From NCBI GenBank assembly GCA_015501075.1, contig JADNYJ010000082.1, positions 110,319 through 174,318 on the forward strand: a stretch of 64,000 bases of DNA. Direction: 5' to 3'. Below, piece after piece: positions 47,096 through 57,253 of this stretch. Below the pieces are notes generated by a model, which made no database searches, had not been told where the DNA came from, and worked only from the letters and a program-made list of their open reading frames with translations. Origin of the DNA: Gymnopilus junonius (Eukaryota; Basidiomycota; Agaricomycetes; Agaricales; Galerinaceae). Each line of letters opens with the position of its first letter. Positions within the stretch are counted from its first letter, which is position 1. The translations under genes and the position numbers were made by a program.

Positions 47096-49238
47096 GATCC
47101 CTTGAAAGCTATTAAATTGATCTGGAGAAATAATTCCATGAGCAATGATGGTGGTGCAGTCATCATGGAAAATGAATACCTCATAGTCAGAAGGCAGTTT
47201 CTGTTTGAAATTGACTAGGATGGGCACCTGTAAAGTATTGAGCTTCTCATATATCTTGAGAGAAGCATATGCATCCAATGCAGCATACTGGATCTGCTCT
47301 TCAGTCAATGGCCCAGACCAATCAGGGCCAATGCAGATCTGGGGATCTTTAGAAAGAACATAGAACAGTCTTAATGCATAAATTTGCCAGACTTGCTTGA
47401 GCATTGGAAACAATGCCTTTATCTTTAGCAAGACATCCTAGATCAATGCCTTGACTGAATGCAGTCAAGGACTAACTGTCATCCTGCAAGTTCTTTAGGT
47501 CCAATAAAACATTACAACCAACTTTGAGAATCTGGGGGTTCTCAAGGAATGTTAATAACTGAGCAGGAAATGTCCCTTGATTTATATGATCACTGAGCTG
47601 GTAGTAAATTCATTAGCAAAAAATACTTTCATGATTGGTTATTATTATACTCACTTGAAATATCCAGACATTATTCCTATAGGTAATTTGCATGATTGCA
47701 GTCTTATGACAGTCTGGAATCCCCTGTCTCTGAGCAGCCAAGTTGACATCCCATTCAGTATCAAGCCCAACAACAAAGGTGACCCTATCAGAAGTTGAAA
47801 AGAGATCAATGGGACTAAGAATTGTGTTATTGATCTGTGAAGTAGTGTGGCAGACTGTTGGTACACAGTCTACTGGGAGTTGCAAGACAGGAAGATCCCC
47901 AAAGTATTGACAGGAAGTACACCATCTTTGAGGCTTGGGAAATATTGTTCAAGCATAGGCTTGTCAGCCATATTATCTGTAAAAAGCAATTTGTAGAGGT
48001 TCAAGACCAAATTGATCAATGGAATGATTTATATAAGTTAAGGCAATATTGAACTGTAAATGAGCCTTGGTTGGTACAAGGTTACAGAGTCAAGCCTGGC
48101 CAAATTCATTGGTCATCAAAAAGAGTTTTGTAAAAACTGGTTCACCTAGAATTTTTGCAATTTGTTTTGTTATCTGAAATAAGCTATAAAAATTCAGGTT
48201 CATCATATGTAAAGATTCATACCTTGTGGGAATGATCAATAGCTATCCTATGGCAGGACAATTGGGCAGTGTATTGGTCAAATTCCTTTTCATGGGCCTC
48301 AATCTCTCAATCATAAATATCCCAGCAGTATTGGGCAGAAGGAGCTGCAGTTGGCCCTGATTCAAAAGAAGGAAAAGGCCTATATATTCCAGTACCACAT
48401 TCTAGAATAGTCTGAAGGTATTAAACCTCAAGAAGTTCATGAAAGTATTGGTAAAGAACATTCAGGCTATCAGCAAACTGTTTTCCACCCATGCTATTCT
48501 GAAAGCAACACTGCATAATAGAAAAAACCTGTTTTGATAAACCACTGCACTTAGTGAGATATGCAGGGAACTGGGCTGCAAGAGGCTTTGGAAGCTTGGC
48601 CATAACCAGAGGATGACAACTTGAAAATGTGCAGACAGGGCTGCATTGGTTGCACCAATAGTGGACATAGATCAGATAAAATGAATTCTCAAGGTCAATG
48701 ATATGGTACAGTACTTCACAGTAGCCATGTTGGACAAGTTTACCAGTGCAGAGATTGCTACTAGGACAAGGTATATAGTTGACCAGGGGCAAAGGATCCC
48801 AAAAGAAAAAGCAAGGTATCACAGCTGTTCTGGAGACAAAAATTTTTGCCACAGATGGGGAAAGGCATCAAAATGAGGCAGCCAGAATGACTCAAGTTTC
48901 TCATATACCAGAATCTTGGTATTTGACCCATGACCTTCAGTCAACTTTTTCAGGTAGTTGATCTTCTTTTTGAAGGCATCCATTACCAATGAAGAAATCT
49001 GGCCAATGGGTTCATCACCATTATCAAAATTTGCATTTTCATTGGCTGCATCACCATTGACTCCATCACTGTCTCCAGCAGCAAGAGAATCATCAGACTC
49101 ATCTTTACCATCTTGCTCATTGACCCTTGGCAAAGACTGGCAAGCTGGAAGGACATAGTTTTCAGTCTCTTCATGACTCAAAGGCTGAGGTGCAGTTGTT
49201 GGAAAAGACCTGTTTGCATCATGCTGTAGGGTTTGCAA
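47096..49238 (-). pseudogene. DDE-like plus WRN-type 3'-5' exonuclease fusion, decayed
   Basis: The N-terminal exon (to 48819) is acidic with YEKLESFWLPHFDAFP. The next frame has a cysteine-rich part (CPSSNLCTG, CNQCSPVC) and PAYLTKCSGLS. Around 48250-47950 the reading gives IDHSHK, KILGEPVF, TNEFGQ, VPTKAHLQF, FTDNMADKPMLEQYFPSLK, which looks like a DDE-type core. After that comes FVVGLDTEWDVN and AIMQITYRNNVWIFQ (47613-47885), the DEDD Exo I box with Asp and Glu, and then LTEEQIQYAALDAYASLKIYEKL (47090-47431), the Exo III YxxxD box. The C-terminus is cut by an LTR at 47095. Stops and frame changes show decay. Similar proteins with a DUF6729-like Cys-rich region occur in basidiomycetes. Confidence 0.65.
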
Positions 49239-49734
49239 TTCTTGTCAAGGCTGGAAGATAGATGCCAATGGTCAGTTTGGATGTATTTCTGGCTTGAGAT
49301 GTACTGGCCCATCCTGTCAATGATCCAACAATTTTAATATTCTTCCATAACAAATGTCAGTGATGACATACCACTGTTTGAACCTCAGTTGTCAACCTGA
49401 TTGAATCCTTTGGTGGCCACCCAAGGACCTGACCACTCTGGCTCACATTATTGTTCAAAACTCTTTTATTCTTGTTCTTCAATCCCTTAGGACACCCTTG
49501 TCCATGTTTTTTTGCACTGCTTTGTAATGCAGAATTGTCCTGACCAATCAAAGATGTTACAGAGTGAGCACTGTCCAATTCATGGCAGCATGAGAAAGTC
49601 TGTCATTCAAATGATATAATCCTGGGACTTACTCTGCATTGGCAGGTATCTGTGAGTTATGCAAGTCACATGTATTCATATCCATGGGTTTGTCCATCAT
49701 GGCAGTGACTTGATGTGTGAATGACTAAATTTTA

Positions 49735-51040
49735 GGGCCTGTCCAGACACAGAATGCCATTTTCTCAGTTGCATTCTTGGCCCATATATGGTAGATCAAA
49801 TTATGATGGAGATGTATCACATGTTTTATAGAGTCCTGTGAAAGTGTTATGATCTGTGATGGTGCATGAGTGCACAATATGTTTGTTGAGTGCAATTGTT
49901 GATCTGTTCTTCCATTCCTCCTCTCATCCACTCCTTTTCACCAACATGTCAAGGACCAGTAGTCACAACCATGACCCAGCCACCTGAAGCAGGCAAATGC
50001 CAATGGACCCTGGCAGATGAGAAAGAAGGTGTCAATGTTGTATCACACAGTGCAAAGCCTGCATCAGCAAGATAATATTTTCCATTGGGAATAAGAAAGT
50101 CCTTCAAATGAGCATGCATGTACATAGTAGCATCTCCAATGGATCCTTCAAACCCAGCAAGAAGATACAAAAATTGCAAATCAAAGGAACACACAGCAAG
50201 GCAGTTCTGCATGATTTGACCTTTGCTGATCTACTGGTCGTGCAAAAGAATTGATATGTGTCCCATCAAAAGCTCCAAAAGCATTTTTGAAAAAAGGAAA
50301 GAACTTTGGATTTTTTCAAATGTAATCAGAAATTGGAGTATTTGCATTTGGGAGAGAAATGTTCATGTTATAAAATGCCCCTGATGATATGGCTTCCAGA
50401 ACTAATTTAAAATACCTGGGAAGAATAATTGTTGAGATAGAAAGATTGATAGGCTATAGCCTTACTTTGTTATAGTGTCTGGTGAATGCTGAAACCATTC
50501 CCCAACATGCCATGACCCTGTCCAGTGACATAGGAATACAGGAAGATTGCCACCTGTTCCTCCACAGTAGCACCACCCTTGGAGTCTTAGAAATTGCTGA
50601 AAAGTGCAAGAGTAGAGCAGAATGCTGTGAATACATGAAGATGTATTCCAAGCTCACAAAAAATTCTATCAGGGTGTCCATGTATAAGCTCTTCAACCCA
50701 GGCTTGGCCAGAAAGAGCAGATGTGTAGTACAGTTGCTTCCAGTAATTGGGATCTTCATATAAAAGGGCAGCAATTCTGACAAGGTGGAGGAAGTATGTG
50801 GCAGCAGTAATAGTCTGATGCTGCAAATGACCATGCTCCTTCTCTGAGGGCATTGGAAAAGAACAGAGTATCATGCACAATTGTGCAAAGCAAAGATTAT
50901 CATTGATTAATTATTGGATGTCATGCATGGCAAGCATGGGACTCTATAAAGCATGAGATATATCTCTATCATAATTTGATCTACCACATATGGGCTGAGA
51001 ATGCAACCGAGAAAATGGTATTCTGTGTCTGGACAGGTTC
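49735..51040. mobile_element. PIF/Harbinger-type element, 1.31 kb
   Basis: Left repeat 49735-49845 and right repeat about 50935-51040 are inverted and about 105 bp long, with tips gggcctgtccagacacagaa and, reversed, gaacctgtccagacacagaa. TTA is present on both sides (49732-49734 and 51041-51043), the standard Harbinger duplication. A single broken transposase gene is inside, so the element is internally deleted. Confidence 0.87.
49949..50880 (-). pseudogene. HARBI1-like transposase, internally deleted
   Basis: From right to left: SALSGQAWVEELIHGHPDRI, ELGIHLHVFTAF, later FGAFDGTHIN with the first catalytic Asp (about 50240), QNCLAVCSFDLQFLYLLAGF, GSIGDATMY and LIPNGKYYLADAGFALCD with the second Asp (about 50100). 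The segment with the third acidic residue (ELFNLRHS-type) is missing, and frames change several times. It is related to, but not the same as, the transposases at 20290 and 37423. Confidence 0.75.
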
Positions 51041-51287
51041 TTAGCTGCTGCAAAGTCTAGATGTGCTTGGTTTAGATCAATTCAAGGGGGTGACAGGAAA
51101 AAATAAAAAATACCATGTAGGGGAGGGGGGGTACCCCAACCTCAGCTTAAAAAATTTGTGTCGACAATAGTAAAATTTGTTCTAAAAGTGTCTGCTTGAC
51201 AATAGATGGCCCTCAGGCTGCATAACAATCATTCCATTTAAGTGAATAGGGCCAACAATGCCTAAATATGGAATTTAGTAGGCTACC

Positions 51288-54200
51288 ATGATGTGCCACA
51301 ATGTGAGTCCTGCTCGAAAATGGCCCTTGGGCCTCAGAAAACATGTAGATATCGGTTCAGGATGCACACCTCATCAATTCCACAATTTTTTCTATCCCTC
51401 TGTGTACCGATGCCTACAAAGAAGAAAGGGAAGTCCAAAGCTGATGTACATCTCTTCATCTTTAAACTTTGATGGAAGTGTTCACATTTCAAATTTAAAG
51501 CCACTTCCTGATCTGGGCATCAAAATCAATGCAGATGGAACTACCATCTGTCCAACCTGTAGTAAATGCATCAAGGTTGGCACTGGTGGCATTCACAACT
51601 TGAAGTCACATCAGAGAAGCAACTTGTGCAAGGATGCAGCAATGAAGAAGAATGCCACTCCATGACAGTCCTTCCTGAAACAGTGGTGTGAACCTCATCC
51701 CACTGTATCTAAAGTCCCCTCTACAGTCATACAACCTCCCCCTATCCATTTCACAAATCCCTCATCAACATCTGGTCTCCAGGATGCTCCCATCTTCAAC
51801 ATTCCCTCACCAGCACTAAACTCAGATCTGGATGCCGAGCCTGTCATACTTGATCCCACATCAATTAACTGCCTATCACTTCTATGTAATCATATTCTAT
51901 GACTCCCAGAGTCTGTCCCTCTGGCTGGAGCAGACCATCCTCTCACACAATTTGCAGGAGACCTCCAAGGATCAGTCCCAGCTGGTGAAGACCCTTGGGA
52001 GGTCTGGGATCATCCTCTCAATTCTGTTTTACAAAAGGGTCACGAAGAGCTTCAGCTTCTTGTCTCTCACAGAAAATATGGATTGCCAGCCCTCTATAAT
52101 CTTCTCAACTACCTCACCATGGAATATAACATTGACAGCAGCCTTTTTGAGAACAAGGTCAAACAAGTTCTCAATGCTATTCAGGAGTCTATACCTAATT
52201 TGACTCCTGATCTGGTCTCTGCAGCAACTATGTCTGAGTCTACTCTGACAACCTCTATGTCTGGTTGTAATGTTGCCACTTCTGGTTCTAGTATTGGCAG
52301 CCTTATTGATGATCCTGAAATTGTTGTGATGAACTCCTCACCCATAAATCAATCTTTCTTCAAGCTGAGCCATTGACCTTGTCCTGGCTTCTATGTCACA
52401 ATGCCACCTGGAAAAACCCCTGGAAGTGCCTATCCCTTTCTATTTCATGAGAATCTGGGTGATCCTTGGGACATTATACTTTCTGCTGGCAAACTCATCT
52501 TATGGGCTTGTGATTGTCAGCAGAAAATGCCCAAGGAACACTCAGAATGCTTATCATGTGCAGCACTTTTGAAGCTTCCATCCCTGAGTTGCATACTTGA
52601 GTGCATCAAGAAGGGAGTCAATCAGAGCTGTCCCTATCAATACCATGGAGCTGGAGGTCTGGTGATGCTTCTTCATGAGAAGGGCAGTGAAGTTTGCTCT
52701 CTATGGGTTAACTGACTGGGCAAAGCCAAGAAACTTGTCTGAAAGGCAAAGGCCATCAATTACTACAAGGAGTTCATGATGGCCATTGCCAGTGGAGGGG
52801 TTGAACAGATTGATCACTTTGTCAAAACTGCTCTTGCAAATCATCACGGCATTTATGGTATCCTTGAACTTTTCTATAGAGCTATCAATGACTTGTATAG
52901 GCTGCTCAACTATAGTGAAGAAGACAGGCTTCATGCAACTCTTCTGTGGTGTCTTGGTGGTGCCAGAGTTGCTGATATTGCCCATCGTTCTTTGAACCTC
53001 CCTTCACTAAGGACTCTGCACCAGCACTCCAAGGTACCATGACTCACCACATCTCCAACAGCACCTACCATTGAGGAGATTGAGAGCAATGTTGTAGAAT
53101 GCTTCAATGCTCTTCTTGATACCATTTCCTCTTCATCTGATACAGTCATTCACCAAGTTTTAATGCTTGATGAAATCAAGGTCGAAGAATGGCCTCGCTG
53201 GGATGACCACATGAACTTTATTCATGGCATCTGTCATGAGCATGTGGGAAACCCTGGCAGTCTTTTTTATGAGTCAAACAATGAAGTCAATCTCTTGTTT
53301 CAAAAGATCTCAGACTAGAAAGTCCACTTTGCTTCAAATGTATGTCTCTTCTAAATCATATCATAAATTCATAATAACTAAGACCTATATCATCTGAATA
53401 GGCAATGATAGGCACTCTTGTGATCTTGATGGATAATCACTGACTTTACAGTGTGCTTCCAGTTCTGATTTCTGGACAATGTGGCAGGGAATCCAGTGAA
53501 CAACACATAGCCATTATACAGACAACCCTTGATGGGTGCAAGAAGTCGAAGCTTCATATGATCTCTATTGCTTCTGATGGTGAATCTCACCATGGAGAAG
53601 CATTTATTTGTCTCACCTTCAAGTGCAAATTACACCCAAGTTCATTGATCTTCACATACCTCAGGGATCTCAAGTTCATGAACATGGAAGTGGGCAATGA
53701 TGATCTGATGGCTGATAAAGATTTCAAGCATATCTTCAAGCAATGCCAAAATCTGTGCTCTCAACATTGAGGAATTAAACTCCATGATTCAACAATCCTG
53801 TCATCCATTTTCCATTCGCATTTCTTGGACAATGGGGTGGAGATTAGCCATGTCAATAGCATCCTGAATCCGAATGACAAGCAGGATGTGAAGCTTGCAT
53901 ATAACCTTTTGCATGAGGTGTGGTGCTTACCTGAATTATTGATATCCAGAGCCATCACCCAGGTTTCATGGATACTCGTGAGACATTGAGGACACTCAGG
54001 ACATTCTTCCAACACATTCTCCTTCCATATATCTGCATTGATTTAGATTTGACAGAGCAGCTCATCCATCTCAGTGCAGCTGCCCATATGCTCCTCGCAA
54101 TGTGGCATGAAGGGGCTGGAAGTGCTTTTATGCCCAGTCAGCTTTATATTGACATCCAAATCATGATCAAGAATGTGTTTTTCTGTGTTGTGAAAACAAA

Positions 54201-54618
54201 AGCAGACAATCCCGATGGCCAGTTTTTCCTCATCCTTCTTGGCACTGACCACTTGGAGGAGCTGTTTGGTATCCTACATACAATGGTTGGAGGAGATATG
54301 AGCTTGGATATCCTTCAACTTGTACTTTGACTTGGCAGAACAATGGAGGTTTTGGGTATCCTTGCCAACCACCCTGAATGGGATCGATCACCTCAGTGTC
54401 TCAATCTCCCAGCTCTGTTGAAAGATGGCCTCGACATTCACAAAGATGTTGATCATATCAAGCCAGCTTCTTGGCATGGTAACATGTCTGTGGCAAATGT
54501 CAATCTTTGGACTTGTTGGATTGAAGGTCACCATCATGTGGAAGCCATTCCAAGGCTTCATTCAATTCTTCAAGATTTGGAGTGCAAGAATAATTCTGAA
54601 CTTGTTGGAAGGTATTGA
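51288..54618 (+). pseudogene. Large repeat-family protein, possible P-element-like DDE transposase
   Basis: Read with a few frame changes, the gene gives about 1000 residues of a family I recall as very common and unnamed in Agaricomycetes. N-terminal: a zinc finger, CPTCSKCIKVGTGGIHNLK followed by SHQRSNLC (about 51550-51620). Middle: GKTPGSAYPFLFHENLG, YQYHGAGGLVMLL, and LGGARVADIAHRSLNLPS (about 52950). Then VLMLDEIKVEEWPRWDDH (about 53165), SIASDGESHHGEAF (about 53570), NPNDKQDVKLAYNLL (about 53870), and LLGTDHLEELFGILHTMVGG (about 54235-54295). The three acidic motifs suggest an RNase-H-like nuclease. Stops at 51663, 52374, 52713, 53040 and elsewhere show decay. The copia LTR begins at 54622, just past the readable end. 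Confidence 0.6.
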
Positions 54619-54621
54619 CAC

Positions 54622-54827
54622 TGTAAACCGACAATGAATAATGGCCTTGACCTAAGGCCGTTCATCCCTTATAAGAGCTCTGAATAGGGCTCGTCCTTAG
54701 GTATTGTAGATACTGGCCCAATGGCCCCTGTAGAATACGTATATAAGAGTCTCTGGTCAGTACAGGAATCGGTATCTGAATATCATCAATATTCCCCCCT
54801 TTCTACATAGAGGTTCAGATTTCTACA
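54622..54827 (+). repeat. Copia-type 5' LTR
   Basis: A 206-bp segment starts tgtaaaccg and ends ttctaca (TGTA...TACA ends), contains a TATA-like tatataagagtc, and is followed directly by ggttatgggcctaatc, which would be the primer-binding region. It lies directly before the Gag start. A second LTR was not found in the window. Confidence 0.6.
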
Positions 54828-54970
54828 GGTTATGGGCCTAATCTGAAATGTTGATACTTCATCATCTTATCTTATCAATGTGCTACACCTAGCCATTCTT
54901 ATCTTTTCTACGCCTACTGTACGTGCCCTGATGTGTCTACTGTGCTCTACCTCTCCTTCCTGCAACTACT

Positions 54971-56569
54971 ATGCCTGATGATGAAAAATCTGGTGAGACT
55001 GCCTCTGTCTCGAGCCCCCCGACCCTACTTGATGTCGATGCTGCATGGCTGTCCGTTGCGCTCCTTGGCTCATATGCCATATTTGACAAGGAGAAGCTCA
55101 ACAAAGAGAAAGGAAATTGGAATACTTGGTCCTTCGAGGTTTATGTGACAATGTCCCTGAACTGCAGCTATGACTACATAACTGGCAACCTCCCCATACC
55201 TGACTCCACTCTTGAACCGCATGCACACAGGAACTGGCTCTCCAATGATCGGAGTGCATGTGCCTTTTTGTCCAGTGCTATTTCTGACTCAGAGCGCAAG
55301 GCACTCAGTGACCTTCCATGATCAGATGCAAAGGGATACTGGGACAAGCTGAAGGCTTGACATAGCAGCGATGGACCAGTGGCTCAAGTTTACCTGCTGA
55401 AGGAGGCACTCAACACCATTATCACTGGACCATCTGAGTCCATCACCAAGGCCCTCACAAGGCTGCAGATCTTGTCAATTATGCTTATGCCATGAATTCC
55501 AAGGATGGGATCCCTAAGGACACGTTCCTGTCATCATCGCCCTGAACATTCTTGGAAAGGAACATGAGGCCATTCAGTTTCAGCTTCAGGATCGCATGCA
55601 ACTAGCTACGGCCCTGGCCCCATTCACATTTACTCAAATTCGGGCTTTTCTCAGGACAAACAATGCCTTATGGAGCAACAAGCACCAGACCTCTGGGACC
55701 CTGTCAATGCTCTCTCTGCACAACAATTAGCACAACAAGTGGCAGCAACACTGAAGTGTGGTGTCTGCCATAAACTTGGACACACGGAAACATATTGTAT
55801 TAGTGAGGGAGGAGGAATGGAGGGTAAAACGATCGAGGAGTTGAAGAGGAAGAGGAAGATGGATAGGGAGGCACAGAGGAAGACGAAGGGTATGGCAATG
55901 GCATCTGCCTCAGCTAATTCTGGGTCGAGCACTTCGAGGATCAGGATCCCATATAAGGACAGCAATGGCCAGGTGCTTATCTTGGAGTTGGACCCAAGTG
56001 CAATCACTGCTACTCTTGCGCCAACTGGTCAATCGAGTACCTTTGCTGGGCTTGCATCTCTTTGCACTGATGACTTGGCCTATTCCACTGAGGCCTTGGA
56101 ATTGGGAGGATGGATGGTGACATATGATGTAATGGACCTTCCGGAGACCCACCTGTCAGCTATTCCCGTCAACCCCAAGGACTTTGCTTTTACCATGGTC
56201 CTTCAAGCCTATGTTGGTTTTAGGAAGCTCGACGTCATACCTTTCAAGATGGACTCGGGTGCTAGCATGGCTATTAGTCCTGTCTGGGATGATTTTGTGA
56301 ACTACCGACCTATTCTGCCTCATGGTGTTCATGGCCTTGGCGGTGTTATTGTCAATGCTGTTGGCATTGGCAACATTGTCATTCACTTATCTAAGAACTG
56401 GTCCCTCATCTTGCACAATGCTCTTCATATTCCCAAGGCTACTGTCTGCCTTATTTCGATCTCTGCTCTGTGGCATTATGCTGGCAAAAGGTTCACTTCG
56501 ATGGGCCGACTTGCACTATTACATCCGGACATGGTGTCATCGCCACCATCAGCAAAACCGGAAAAATGA
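54971..56569 (+). pseudogene. Ty1/copia Gag-protease, truncated
   Basis: The first frame (54971-55321) has the copia Gag look: NWNTWSFEVYVTMSLNCSYD, and SDARAC-type AFLSSAISDSE. It then breaks with stops (55321-55660). The second frame (55670-56569) carries a zinc knuckle CGVCHKLGHTETYC (C-x2-C-x4-H-x4-C), a basic region, and the protease active site MDSGASMAIS, ending in an ILHNALHIPK-type segment. Nothing of integrase or reverse transcriptase follows; the text fades after about 56830. CpG is kept here, unlike in the 4-54 kb block. Confidence 0.75.
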
Positions 56570-56829
56570 GGTCTCGCAAGGTGGCCTAGGCAATCATGTA
56601 CAAACAAGGCAGATGAGTTACCTCGCAAGGTTTCGTGCATACCAACTTTCTCTGTCAAAGGTAAAGCACGGCAAATGTGGTAGGATTCCGCCATCATTGC
56701 GAGTAGATTGCCTTTTAGTTACCATCTTTGTAGAAAAATTGCAAAGTTCAAAAAGATGGCCACACTTTACCTTGCTGAACCTTCTCAGTACCATCATGTC
56801 AGCTTGGTGTCCTGTCGCACCAAGGTAAA

Positions 56830-57253
56830 GAAACAAGGTCTTTTGTATCTATAAGGTGGGCTATAATAACTTTGGGAAAAATAACAGCGTGAGGTAGAGC
56901 CAACAATGCAAGGTATTGCAGGGAAAGGTAGACCGTTTGCACTGTAGCTCGAGTTGGCTGTTGATTAAATTTATACCAATTAGGTACGCATGTAGGATAG
57001 TATCTATAGGCCCCCGGTTCTACCTCTAAACCTTAGGTAGCTCTTCTGAGAATTATTCTATCCAAAGGGGAGCCAGTACAACCCACCGCCGCCCTTCAGT
57101 CGATGTGCGGGAACATTGGACACAGCCACTGATGCGCTTTTCCATCAGTGAACGATGTGCGATGTGTGACTCTGAGGCATTCCTGAGGCACATTAATAGT
57201 AATTGAGTGTACTTACAGGATGTAATATAGACATATTATGATGAGGACTATCG
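56830..57253. other. Non-coding stretch between copia remnant and Plavaka gene
   Basis: No open frame of note. The sequence keeps CpG. It should contain the end of the copia fragment and the 3' end of the Plavaka-type element, but I could not find terminal repeats. Confidence 0.35.
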
